From Ophioderma brevispina (Eukaryota; Echinodermata; Ophiuroidea; Amphilepidida; Ophiodermatidae), in assembly GCA_023653785.1 (NCBI GenBank), contig JAMKCH010022464.1, forward strand, positions 92,686-156,685: a stretch of 64,000 bases of DNA, read 5' to 3'. The translations under genes and the position numbers were made by a program. The first letter of the stretch is position 1. The number at the start of each line of letters is the position of its first letter. The notes below the pieces were generated by a model, which was not told the DNA's origin, did no database searches, and saw only the letters and a list, made by a program, of their open reading frames with translations. Below are positions 22,441 to 34,170 of the stretch, piece after piece.

Positions 22441-24463
22441 AAGGGTATTATGTTTGATAGAGATTACTTTTTGCAGGGGGATTTTCTGGAGTTTTGAGGT
22501 ATGCACAGGTAATTTAACAGAGCATGATTGATGTGAACTTCATATTTTTTTCTTATTTATCATGATATTACTAAGATCTTTGTGAACAAAGGTTCATAGA
22601 TGATTTGTTTTAATGTCACTGGGACCGAGACTTTGCCATAGCAAATGCATGTAGCAGTTTCACAAATTACCGTTTGGAAATCCCCCAATGCCCAAGATCG
22701 AGCAGATCGGGTCCTACCCTCCCTTCAGAACAAAAAACGTGTATAGTCTCACCTCTTGATCGATTACGCTGTGACAACATAGATACAGAATGTTGCTGCT
22801 TTGCCTATTGTAGTTCTAAACGGTAACGAGATGAATAGTTTGGTGTCACGTGTCAGTTACCAGGTCACGGTCAGGTATCAGATATCAGTTTGCTCTCGGG
22901 GGCGACCGATATATATAAATCCTACTATGTTAATTCAAGGTCTGTACATGACGCTCTCTGCCCAAAGTGCTATTATTTTTTTTCCAAAAGACCCTGTATA
23001 CTGTCTACAACAGTACAAATTTACCTTTTCCCTACTGATGTCAAAAACCGACGTACGATGACGATATCGGTTGTTTTTTCCAATGAGGGATACTTAACGT
23101 CACTTTTTACTGAATGGGTCCCCCGAAGCGCAAAAGAATAAACCATCAAATTCCGTGATGACGTCATCAAATCTTTATTTTTTCTTAAAAATTTGGCGTT
23201 TTATCCCATAATAAAATTCTTTAAGATTCAACATCTGTATATTGTTCTTTAATAATTATATTTCAAATTTGTCCCCGCATGAATGTGAAAAAGATGGGTC
23301 CATAAGTCCACAAACTGAAGACAACGTCAGGCCGGCCTAAATACTTACGGGACTGAATGAGCAACGGATCCCCGTGTTAAGTTTTAGCAGACTACAGCCA
23401 CTTGCGCGCGGCTGGGGGGTTATGCGTCTAGACATGGTACATATCTGATTGGCCATGCATGACTTATGTTGTTATCATGCTTGCATCAAAAACAAGAATT
23501 GAAAATTATTCAAAGTCAAATTTACAAAATATATTTCTAACACTTTTCACTATAATAAAGTAACAACAAGTTTTTCTGAAAAGTGCACATAGATTGAATT
23601 TGTTATTATCAGAGATCATACAGCAAAACCATTATTGATGTGTCTGTGTCTTATAATTTTTTTATTTACTAATTATTTCTTGTTGGTTGGACATGTAACA
23701 ATGATCCAGAATTTTAGGGTAACGGGCAAGCACCACTACACTCTGTGTCCAACTGATTTTTGTTTGGATATTTGTCACGCTTACCAATGTATTACCTCAC
23801 ATAGAAGTGAAAAACTTCTAGTATGTTTCATATTTTGTTAAGTATTTACCTCACACAACAAAGATAATACCCTGAATACAGATTGAGCAAAATAAAACAA
23901 CTTTCTGTGATAGAGGAACTAAAAATGAAGGGGAACAGAAAGAAGAGTAACAACAGAAAGCGTCCATTTTAAACATTAGGCCTACTGCATTGGATTTCAT
24001 TGCTGTAATATCAGATTTTTTGGGGTCAATGTCTGCTGTAGTAATGTGAATGAATTAGGGTTTAATGTCTGTACATTTTTAGTTTTTTGTGGGTCATTTC
24101 AAAAATCATTCACTTGCCGTTCATTTTTTTTTGACCAAACATCCGTAATTTGTCGTCAAACGGAGCGTGCCTGCATTGATATTTTTCCAATTGCACTCGA
24201 AGCTAAACATTGCCGACATTAACCTCTAATTAAAGTAATAGTAAGAATATTCCATTATCACGTGTATACCATTGTCTATAGGGGGCTCGACCAGTTATAA
24301 CATGACTGTAGCATTTACCATATCTCCTGATGCCATCGAACTTAGATAACAAACAAACAGACAACTTCAAATGGCACTTTGGTGGGTCAGGGTAAGTGTG
24401 TTACTTAATCTGTGAAACGAATTTGCAATTGTACATATCTTTTCTGAGGTTCAATGATTTTAT
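22441..24463. other. no supported gene
   Basis: AT-rich, only short frames, no repeats or splice-bounded conserved peptides recognised. Confidence 0.45.
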
Positions 24464-25221
24464 TTAAAGGCATTTTCAGTGATTTGCTCTAATCAGAAAA
24501 TCGAAAAAAAAAATCCCCAAAATCGATTTTGCTTGTCTTGATAACAAGTATGGGGTGATATCCTAACATATTCACCAAGTGATAAACCTGAAGCAAACTA
24601 ATAAGGACAGAATTGGACAGTCATTATGTCCCAACGGACACTTAGCGGTTTTTTTAACACCCTGGGGCCATTCGTTGGTCACGTTTGTGACCAAAAACCG
24701 GTGATTTTACTTTCATACCAATGCTGTTTTGTCAACGTAACCCAATCTGTTATAAACTTTTCACATTATTAATACCCTTCAGTCCAACCTAACCAAAAAA
24801 TAATGTTCCACTTTTGTAGATCGGTTTATTTTGTCATGGTTGCCCCCCAAAGGTGTGGTTCACGGTGTGACCATCTGATGGTCACAACCGTGCGCCCGAA
24901 CTTATATTTGGTTAGGCTTAGACTCAAGGTTTAAGGTTATAATAATGTTGTAAAAGGGGAATAAAAGATTTGTTACTTGACAAAACCAGCATGGGTTGGT
25001 TTGATGAAAGTGAAAAAATCACAGTTTTTGGTCACAAATGTGGATTAAGAACAATGGACCATGGCATTTCTTCATTTTCTTTACATTTCATTTGCCCAAA
25101 AAAAAAAAATAACTTATAATGAGAAATTGAGAGGACTTATCCCTTTACTTTTTTTTAAACGCTATTCCTGACAAATTCAAATATTTTGACACTTTTGAGT
25201 GAATCACTGAATTGTCTTTAC
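24464..25221. mobile_element. inverted-repeat element with a second foldback nested inside
   Basis: The outer ends TTAAAGGCATTTTCAGTGATT (24464) and the reverse complement of 25198-25221 (TAAAGACAATTCAGTGATTC) match. Inside it, 24664-24740 is mirrored by about 24980-25066 (TTTTTGGTCACAAA, CATTGTTC against GTTGGTCACG, TTGACAAAACCAGCAT), giving an inner foldback of ~400 bp. A relative of the outer element occurs at 5690-5990 without the inner insertion. Confidence 0.6.
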
Positions 25222-26105
25222 CCTCCTTTTACCAATGGGAGGGTATCCCTAGGGATCTTTCCTTCGGTGCCAGAAATTCTACAAGCATTGGAAAAAAAGA
25301 TTCAAGTAGTGTCTCACCATCCTTGTGGATTATTTTAGCAAAAAGGGAAACGTGAAGGAGATAGCTACATCCACCAGATTAGGGTAGGCATCAAGTCACG
25401 GGGTAGGGGTGATTGCCAACCACAATACATTTAAACAAAATCTTTTAAAACATATGGCTCTAAAAACTGTGTTTTTAGATAAAAATAGCCATTTGCCATC
25501 ATTTAAACCTGAAAACCGCATGATAATCAAATATTTCTACCTTTTTGGTGCAAAATTGCTTTTGCCTACGATATATTGACAATATTGCGAATCTGGAATT
25601 TATGTAACATTGTGACACCATACTGTATGTTGGTACTAATTGGTATTGAGGAAAAGGACCATCGCTATCCACTGGTACAAATCATAGGGCATCATTGGAG
25701 CTTTTTGTAACAATGTAACCACCACCCTGTTAAACCATGTTACAAAAAAAGGCTTGGTTAAGATGGAGTTAAAGAGGCTATGAGGCCTTTCCAGAAAAAG
25801 ATCCCCCATTTTTTGAAATGTTTTTACCAATTACCAATGTAATAGATCACACCTGAGGGGAATAAGCTGAAATTATGTCTTTGTGTTATCACAATATAAA
25901 TGATTTAGAATTTCTATCGTTGCACACAGGAAATCGAATCATGCGCATTTCCATAGGGCTGAATAGGAAAGCCGTCAAGTTCAAGGTTTTGGTTTTCTTT
26001 TCTACTTTTTTGTCCAACAAACCTTAGAAATGTACCTGGTAAGTGTTCTACAACCAATCATTTGGAGAAATTTGAATCCTCACAAAATCTCCTCGTATCC
26101 CTTTA

Positions 26106-26265
26106 TGATGGTGATGATGATTATGATGAAGATCATAATGACAATAGCAATGGTGATGACAATGATGATAGTGATATGGTGATGGGATATAGAAGTTTGG
26201 ACATGGCAATGATGAAGATGACACAGATGATGATGACACAGATGATGATTATGATTAATAATAAT
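26106..26265. repeat. GAT-rich microsatellite
   Basis: Interrupted GATGATGAT/GATGACAAT repeats about 90-230 bp upstream of the integrin exon at 26348. The frame through it would encode Asp-rich sequence, but it is not in frame with the exon and is taken as intronic. Confidence 0.85.
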
Positions 26266-26347
26266 GACATTGATAGAAATGATTACTATGATATTTGTGT
26301 TACCACTGCTAGTTTCATTGTTAAAACAACCAATGTTTTCTTTTCAG

Positions 26348-26403
26348 CTTTGAGATCAAAACCTGCTTTACATATGGAGGAAGAGATGTTCCAAGCTCTC
26401 TAG
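26348..26403 (+). CDS. integrin alpha exon, thigh domain (a)
   Basis: Bounded by TTTTCAG and G|GTAAGTT. With one leading base completing a split codon, it reads FEIKTCFTYGGRDVPSSL and ends on one base of the next codon. CF-Y-G--VP is the conserved start of the thigh domain strand in integrin alpha chains. The trailing G joins the leading AG of the next exon to give Glu (GAG). The only exon of this gene seen upstream of 34 kb; the previous exon must end in phase 2. A TIR element begins only 20 bp after the exon. Confidence 0.87.
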
Positions 26404-26724
26404 GTAAGTTACAAAGTGTGTACTCTCTTAAAATGAAAGAGTGAAAAATCACTCTGAATTTCGGAGTAATTTTAAATTAACTCTAATCGAGTGGCTTTTA
26501 GCTCTAAAAGAGCGAGAAATGCAGCCTGACACCTTAACTCGAGGGTTAACCGAGCTCACTCTGTTACCGAGTGGCTCAAAATGCCACTTTTCTTTGGAGT
26601 GAAGCCCACTCTGAACTCTTATCGAGCGGCTTTTAGCTCTAAAAGAGTGAGAAAATACTCTTTTTCGGAGTGAACTAATAGCCAATCAGAACCGCCGCAA
26701 ATCGTGTGATTATTTTCGAACAAC

Positions 26725-26806
26725 ATGGCGGATGAGTTAGGCGAGACCGTCAGCAAATGGTTGACCGAAGTTGAAATTAGTGAAGAAATCATAGAGATCT
26801 TTATGG
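26725..26806 (+). CDS. candidate first exon of a SAM-like protein inside a TIR element
   Basis: ATG in a good start context (AACATGG), 27 codons, then a consensus donor G|GTGAGTA at 26806-26812. The peptide starts MADELGETVSKWLTEV and continues EISEEIIEIF. The spacing of W-L, V, I and I-x-x-F resembles helices 1-2 of a sterile alpha motif (SAM) domain, which would continue in a later exon. That exon was not found here. Orientation is the same as the integrin gene. It may be a gene fragment captured by the element, or a promoter plus first exon carried by a mobile unit. The SAM reading is a pattern judgement from 27 residues. Confidence 0.45.
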
Positions 26807-27051
26807 GTGAGTATATTGTATGTGTCGGTCACAATTCATAGCATTTACAAAGTGTGGAGAAGCATTAAATGTTATTTACTGTAACATCACTCGTAAATAC
26901 AGTAGTCTGCGCCAGGCTAGGCCAGGCCTGCGATGTACAAAATGCACAATCATGCATGTCACGGGCATGCATGCCATGATCATGCATGTCATGCATGCCA
27001 CAATCGTGCATGTCACACTGAATCATGCCAATGATGCGCCACAATATTAAG

Positions 27052-27205
27052 GGTTGGTACATTTACTGACCCCACTTTGCCTGACATGACTCAGAATTGA
27101 GCAGCCTTTACGGAATAAAGTGCATGTGATACTGTGCTTTATTCCTTAAAGGCTGCTAAATTCTGAGTCGTGTCGGGCAAAGTGGGGTTAGTAAATGTAC
27201 CAACC
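27052..27205. repeat. strong hairpin, ~69-bp arms
   Basis: 27052-27120 (GGTTGGTACATTTACTGACC through GCAGCCTTTACGGAATAAAG) is mirrored by 27137-27205 with a ~16-base loop and few mismatches. It lies in the centre of the 26423-27514 element. Confidence 0.9.
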
Positions 27206-27516
27206 TATTCATTCATGTCACGATGCTATGAATTATGACCTACACATACAATACTCACCAAACAAACAAAATTCACAAAGAATCACAACTCCAAAAAAGT
27301 GAATTGGCTAGTTCACGCTTCCCCCCCACAGCTCTAAAAGAGTGACTATTCACTCTAAAAAGGAGTGATCACTTCACTCTTTGCTTAGAGTTATTTTTTT
27401 CACTCTTTATTTAGAGTGGATCTCACTCTAAAAGATGCGTCACTCAGCTGGCTCTTTTTTGGAGTGAGATTTCACTCTTTTAGAGTGGTTTTCCACTCTT
27501 TCGTTTTAAGAGAGTA

Positions 27517-28279
27517 TTAGGCACCCTGAATTGTATGCAGGCATTGACCACATGCCTTTGAATTATTTGCATACTCTTGTATGTAGCGTTTTTTCCCAAC
27601 ATACAGTGTCACTATATCATTGTCATTGTTACTTTATGACTTATTATATGCAAAATGTATTAGTAGATGGCAATGGTGGTGCACCAGGTGACCACAAAAG
27701 GTGCAGGTGCCACAATTGGTGCTTTTTGGTTCTGGTAATTGGTGTTTGGCACAACACATACATGTAATATTCTGATCCAATACCGGTAAATACCGGTAGC
27801 TTATTTCTTTTTGTTTTATCTGCATCAAAAAATACCAAAAATTACTGTCAACACCAAAATCGCTGTCAAAATTCTCTCATTATCATCAAATATCTATGCC
27901 AGTTTTTGCCCTTCAGTGATGCATTTTGCATCATTTTTGTCAATAATCCTGTACAAATCCAGTCAATTACTATCAATCAATGACTTAAAACACTCAATTT
28001 GCCAATCTCTGCTAAACAGAACCCTGTATCTTCTTTAGTAATAGAGCAGCAGCCCAGAAGGTTTTGATCAAACGAACAAGATACCAATATCTGAACACGG
28101 GAAAATTCAGAGAAAAATATAACAAATATGAATGTCTGCTGGAGAACCGCTGCTGCGTGTGGCCCCGGGAGAGGGGTAAAGTTACTATGGGGGTCAAATA
28201 TTTGAACTGCTCTAAATTCAATATAATATACTAGTAGCTCAAAGTATTCCTTAGATAACCAGAAGTAAAGAAGTCAATT
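27517..28279. other. integrin intron, no feature recognised
   Basis: AT-rich intronic sequence between two mobile elements. Only short frames without motifs. Confidence 0.5.
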
Positions 28280-29504
28280 CCCAGATAGCAAGACTACGTT
28301 GGGCCAACGTTGGCGCAACGTAGTCCCGGACGTTGGACCAACGTTGCAAAAAGACGTCTGACAAACGTCATTTTGGCCAGTGGGCCATCGTTGGTCCAAC
28401 ATACAAAGTTTGACGTTGGCATAACGTTGATCCAACGTCAGAAATAGGTTGCGCCAACGTTGGCTTATAGTTGGGCCTGTGTCGAGTCAAGAATTAATAA
28501 TTGCTTTGTTTTTAAAATTGTGCCAATTATTATCAAAATCTTGCGGCAGGTTGTATTCTGTTTCCTATTAAAGGAATTTATTCCTCCATAATATAATTAA
28601 GGAATATACAGAATGTTTAGCTTGTTTCAACAACTTTGAAGTTGACGTGCAATGAAACAAGTTCGACCAGTAATAGTAAAATGAAATCTATTCCTGACAA
28701 GATAAGATATTTATTCTATGGTGTCAACAGGTGAACATTGTTACTTGTGCATGATTGCTTCTCATTCGAAGCCGCAAATACAATTTTCTGCAAAATGCAA
28801 TTAATTCCATCCACTAAATAAGAAAAACTTAAATGTAGTACCACAGGAGAAGATTAAAATGGTCAAAAAATTAAAAATTTAGTAAGAAAAATGAGAGGTC
28901 GTCAAGACCACGCCCCCCAATTTTGCAACGTTGGGCCAACGTTGGGTTGACGTTGTCTTAGTGCCGACATCCCCAAACAAATGAAATCAATTTTAGAACC
29001 CTTAATGATCCAAAATTTCAAACAACTACTTATTTAATCAAATTTACCTATACATGTAACATTATTTTTATTTTCCATGACAACTTCTAAGTTCACATTC
29101 CATATTCTCGTCGTTATCCTACGTTGGGCCAACGTTGCTTTGCCACCCATCTGTCAACCCATTTAAAGTAACTTTCATGATCAGTTTCGACATCACCCTT
29201 ACGTTGGCTAGACGTTGCCTTGCCGACCGCGACCGTGCCGACCATTGCCGACGTTGGCCCATATGACGACCAACTTCCAACGTTTCTGCACAACGTTGGC
29301 CCTTCGTTGTTCCGACGTTGTATGGCACCCGTCAATTTGTAGTCGGATGCCAACGTCACTTTAACATCGGTATCATGTCAAAAAACAACCATCGGATTTT
29401 GGTTGGTAAAACAACGTCATATTAACGTTGGCTGGTGGTCGAATAGCGACCGCGACCGTGCCGACCAATGGTGACGTTCACCCGACGTCGCCTTGCTATC
29501 TGGG
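28280..29504. mobile_element. MITE-like element of ACGTTGG palindromes
   Basis: Termini CCCAGATAGCAAGACTACG (28280) and the reverse complement of 29480-29504 (CCCAGATAGCAAGGCGACG) match. Both subterminal regions, 28295-28475 and about 28925-29490, are packed with CCAACGTTGG-type palindromes and their ACGTTGGGCCAACGTTGG extensions. The central ~430 bp is AT-rich and repeat-free. Flanks share TT (28278-28279, 29505-29506), so the target duplication is very short or unclear. No transposase. Clustered subterminal motifs are typical of transposase-binding arrays. Confidence 0.8.
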
Positions 29505-30127
29505 TTGGGTCACATGTGTGTGGTGCTTCCTTTCCAAGATATTTGGGAAAATAGGCTAAAGGTCATTTGTTTATTCAAGAAAGCTCAACGTTTATAATAC
29601 TCAGATTTCTTTGTAAAAAATATTTGTTTTAAATGTTTAATGATACTGCTATTCTGCTGTTAGTCCAATAATTTTATTATTTGAACCAAAACAAATTGCA
29701 AAAGAAAACAGTTTTGGTGTTGGGGGGGGGAATTATAATTGTTTGAATAGATTTAAAAGATGTACCAATTTATTGCGCTACCCTAAGGTTTAAAAAGGTA
29801 TGATGTATAGTTTTAATACAATTGGCACATAACAGTTTAAGGTCATCCTGGGGTAAAATTTACAGAATGGTCCTATTTTGTTCGAGCTGTTTTTATACTC
29901 ACTGGATTATATAGATTCTTTGTTTGACATTTCTATATAAGAATTACAGAGCTATGACTAGTGACCTCCATAAACCCTGTAGTTCCCCAGTCATATTTTG
30001 CATCATTCAACAAATATCATAAATGGTGCGAACAGTTTATTTTTGGCACCTGTACCATTAGGCGAACAATTTGGCACCATTTTTATAACAAATGGATATA
30101 GCTGAAATTTTATACCTCCATTGTGAC
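29505..30127. other. integrin intron, no feature recognised
   Basis: AT-rich, a short G run at about 29720, no repeat or coding signal. Confidence 0.5.
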
Positions 30128-31449
30128 CTTGGAACCAGGGCTCGATTTAGCACTGGCCCGCTGGCCCGGGGCCAGTGAAATTCCTGTCGGGCCAGTAAGA
30201 ATTCAACTGAGCTGGCCCATCGGGGCCAGTTGAATTTTCAGAAATGTAGGTTTGGTAAGTCTTGTAATAAATTCCAGTTTTACCTCCATGTAAATTATCC
30301 TCAAAATGCTTCAGCATTTTATTTAATATTTTAATGCATAATGCTTTTTCAAAGATCATCAGTCACTAATTCAGTACTGACTCTGAGTGGCACAACTTCT
30401 ATAAGACACGCGGGTGTGTTAATCCCTCTGCCAATCATAGTGTTTTATGCGCATAGGAGCGAGGGCCAGTAGGTCCTAGGCTATGTGCATGAGTGCTGTT
30501 CACAAAAATTATGATCTCACATATGACATAATTTCATAACAGCGCACATATCACGCTGTGATGCTTCGCAGCATTTTAACTGCAGAATTCAGTATAAATG
30601 AAGCATTCCTGAACCAATTGCAGTTGACCAGGCCCTACAAGAAAGAGGATTAGAAAGACGTTCCTAGTAATAAAAAGATGCAAAAGAGCAATTACGAAAA
30701 GAAACAGACCTGAGATTATCTCACCTATCTCCCAAAGTGACAACTGAAAACTGAGTTTTGTAGAACATGAGGAGTAATTTTGTGCACATTAATTTAATCA
30801 ATTTAATTTTGTACTGTGTACAAACTACAAATGTAGGTGATGGAAACAATTTGAGTGTAAAGTGAATGCAAAAAAGTTAGACAAAATAGACACAGGGAGG
30901 AAGGGTGGCACTGATCTGAAATAGCGATACGGGTATGTGCGTCGTTCAAGACTCCCAGTTCGTACCTCTTTTGTAGTTCTTTAGACTCCTCTATTTTGCC
31001 ACAAAACTCGTAGATTTAGCTCCTTGGGGCAATTGGATTTGCTAAAATGTCAGTCCCAAGTCCATATATTGGGAAAAAAAAAAAATCAGTATTAAAGACC
31101 AAAGGGTATTCAAAAAAAAAAAAGTTCAATTCTACGTCACTTTGCCACCGCACACCCCACCCTAAAGTTGAGTGCTTCTGCTATTGTATTCTTGACATTA
31201 GGCCAATTATCATTGGCGTCGGACACCTGGGCGGACAGAACGTACAGGGACGTCCCAATAATTGTGCCCCTCGCCCTGGCGCCCCCCCCCCTTCGACTTC
31301 CGGAAACACCATTCGAAATTTACAATAACTCTGCAATGACACCTCTGGAACTTAACAGGCCTTGGAGAACTATTAGCAAATGGCGCCCCTCACCATTAAA
31401 AAGTTTATAATAACATGATCCCACTTCTTAGAGCATACTTGCAGAAGTT

Positions 31450-32700
31450 TAGTGAAAAGGTGGCTCCTCGAAACTGCATCGACATGCTGAAGTCGAGTTA
31501 AACACACAAAAATGTTCTAGTGACGGCCCCACATATGTCGGTCCAGTGAACATGGTGAAGGAATAAACTGACGACGCCCTTGAAAACAAAATTGCTGACG
31601 TCTATAGGCAATTAATACCCTGTCAATACCGATGCCGCCCCTTGAAAGGAACATTCAGAAGAAGTATCAATGGCCCCCTATATACTTCAATACTAGTATC
31701 CAATGCAAGGATAAATTGAATTGATGCGCCCTTTGAAGAGGCAAAAAGAGCAATTGGATAAAGAACGCAAAAAAAAGCAACAGGCGCCCATGCGAAAGGC
31801 TACACTTTATGTACACTATGCCACCATATGGAAACCAAAATTGCACAGGTGATACAACTATGAAAGTGATGCAAGTGATGCCGCGCACTAGAAGCAAATT
31901 TGAATACCGTCGATGATGACCCTAAGTTATCTTGTGGTTATCCAATGAATTATTAAACTAATGCGCCGCCCTTGTAGCAAATTTGTAGAGGTCTAACAAG
32001 CAGCGGCGCCCATATTCTGGTAATCCAATAAAGTAATGAATTAATGACGCCTTAAAAATTTGCAGAAGGTATAATAAACGTTGGCGCAACCTATTTCTGG
32101 ATATAGTAATAATGTAATGGACACTAATGGGTACTATGGCGGTCATAAACTGCTGCCGTCCCTTGAGCATGTTGGAAAAATGCAAAAGTCTACATGCAAA
32201 ATGGTAGCCCTTAAAAACTGGTTATCCAATAAAGTAATGAATGGACGTCGCGTCGCTCACAACAAGCAAATTTTGTAGAAGTCTAATAAACAATGGCGCC
32301 CTTGTATGGTGTCCAGCAAAGTCAGGCTGAGCAAAGTAGTAATGAATTAATGCCTCCGTTAGAACACATTTACAGATATTCTTGCAAAAGTTCCAAAAAA
32401 TTGGGGTCTTTGGGTTAGTGTGAAAATTTAGCAAAATTTTTAAAAAACAGGGGTCTCTGGGTGAAGCTTTTTTTCAAAATACTGCAAAAATAGGGTGTGT
32501 GAATTGGGCGATAGTGGTGACATTTTCAAAAAAGTAATGGTTACTGGGTGACAACGATGCTGAAATGGGTGTTTTAACAGCATTACATACGCGTCCTCCA
32601 AGATCGGGAGTGCCCCCCCCCCGAAATGATACCATCGCATTCCTCATTCTCTGAAATAAAAGGCTGATGTTGCGTCTTTTTGCAGAGGTCTCATAAGCGA
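31450..32700. repeat. degenerate ~100-bp repeat array inside the hAT-like element
   Basis: Recurring phrases such as GCAAATTTTGTAGAAGTCTAA, TGGCGCCC, TATTCTGGTAATCCAATAAAG and AGTAATGAATTAATG appear at ~90-110-bp spacing from about 31480 to 32400, then fade. No coding signal. Confidence 0.6.
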
Positions 32701-33119
32701 AAAGCACCCATACCGGTCGTCCAATGAGGAAGTACCATCTGCTAATTTCAAATTCATCAAAGTCAGCATGAGAAATTATGTGTTTAGAAAACAAAATTCT
32801 AGGGGTTCACCTCCTGCACAAGCAATTGACTTTTAAATGGTTTGTTTAAAAGGTCATGGCCCGATCGCTATGCCCGTCCCAGGGACCCCAAATTTAACCG
32901 GAAGTGTCGAAGTTTTATATCAGAAGACGGCTACTATTTTTCTAATTTACCTGTGAAATTTAGGCAAAATGATGTGTGATTTAGACATTATGAGCAAAAA
33001 TGTGCCTTTTGTCGACCAATATTCTTTTTACACAGTACCTATGGGTTATGAAATCGCGTTTTTAAGCTCTCACATCAAAAACTGATGAAATATTGGCGCG
33101 AACTTACAGATGGGTTTTG

Positions 33120-34170
33120 GGTGAGGCTCTTCTAGTCAAAGATGAAAACATTATATACGTAAAAAAAAAAAAAACAGATCGGACCCAACCTCCTTTAAAT
33201 AAAACATTGAGAAGATGTGTTTTGGGAAAATGAACATTGCAAGGGATCTGTGCTTCGCGGGGGAGAGGGACACCTCTTCCCACACCCCACCTCCCGCCGC
33301 AAACTTCATAAATGAATTCGCAATGGACCCCTTACATAATGGAGTCAAACCAAACGTAAACCATCAATTATGTCTTACTATTTTTAAACTCATTTATATT
33401 ATTTTGCTATAAGCATTATAAAGTGAACCACTTAAAAAATTTCACAAGTTTCTATCAAATTTTGTATGAGGAAATGTGTTTTGGGAAAGCAAAACATTTC
33501 TAGGGTTCTGCGCTTCGCGCGGGAGAGGAACCCTTCCGCACCCACCCAGTGCCGCTTCATATAATGAACTCTCCATGCTCTGATTGACTTACAATTAACT
33601 ATTTTTACTTTGTAAGGCTTTGATCTTATATTTACTGATTCAAAATATGTTCCATCAAATATCACAAAGAAAATGGGAATCATGGAAATATCATTGCAAG
33701 GATTCTGCGCCTTCGCCCTAAAGGGGCACCCCTCCCAAATCCACCCCTGCCCCTTCATATAAGAACTCTCAAGATCAATGACTATTGGTTTGTCAAATAA
33801 AAACCTACACCTGAACTCAATTTTACTTTTTAAGACCATTTATCAAACGAGATTTCATTTAAAGTTGAACCTTTGCAATTTCAAATTGTCTTCTTGCCTT
33901 TCCACATGGCAACCCGTCATATATCTGAAAAACTACACAAGGTCAATTGACTTATGGTATTCGTTCAAATAAACCTTAACAATTAACTCAATTTTACTTG
34001 TAAGACTTTGATCTTATATAACTATAGTCATTATAAGTGATCCTTTTAATTTCAAATTTGTTCATCAATTTTTCACGTGAAAACGTGCTTTGGAAAATTA
34101 ATATTGCAAGGGATTACGCGCTTCGCGCGGAAGGGGTACACCCTCCCACACACCCTGAAAAATGTTAATG
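33120..34170. repeat. ~250-350-bp repeats with TGCGCTTCGCGCGGGAG core
   Basis: Four copies of a block like GGATTCTGCGCTTCGCGCG followed by a C-rich stretch (CACCCCTCCCACACCCCACC), at about 33240, 33495, 33700 and 34105. AT-rich text containing GAAAATGTGTTTTGGGAAA precedes each. Confidence 0.75.

Larger units (their letters stand above)
26423..27514. mobile_element. TIR element built of ACTCTAAAAGAGT repeats
   Basis: The ends CTCTCTTAAAATGAAAGAGTG (26423) and the reverse complement of 27494-27514 match, with flanking TA (26421-26422, 27515-27516). Both arms (26430-26660 and 27325-27510) consist of short palindromes such as CACTCTAAAAAGAGTG and GAGTGGCTTTTAGC. Inside are a second inverted pair (26806-26845 with 27224-27259), an inner hairpin (27052-27205) and a candidate coding exon (26725-26806). 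No transposase is present. TA flanks suggest a Tc1/mariner-type mobiliser, but that is inference. Confidence 0.75.

Noticed and set aside
26062..26403. 113-codon Asp-rich frame running through the integrin exon
   Set aside because: It reads the exon in a different frame and is driven by a GAT microsatellite; the splice-bounded integrin frame is far better supported.
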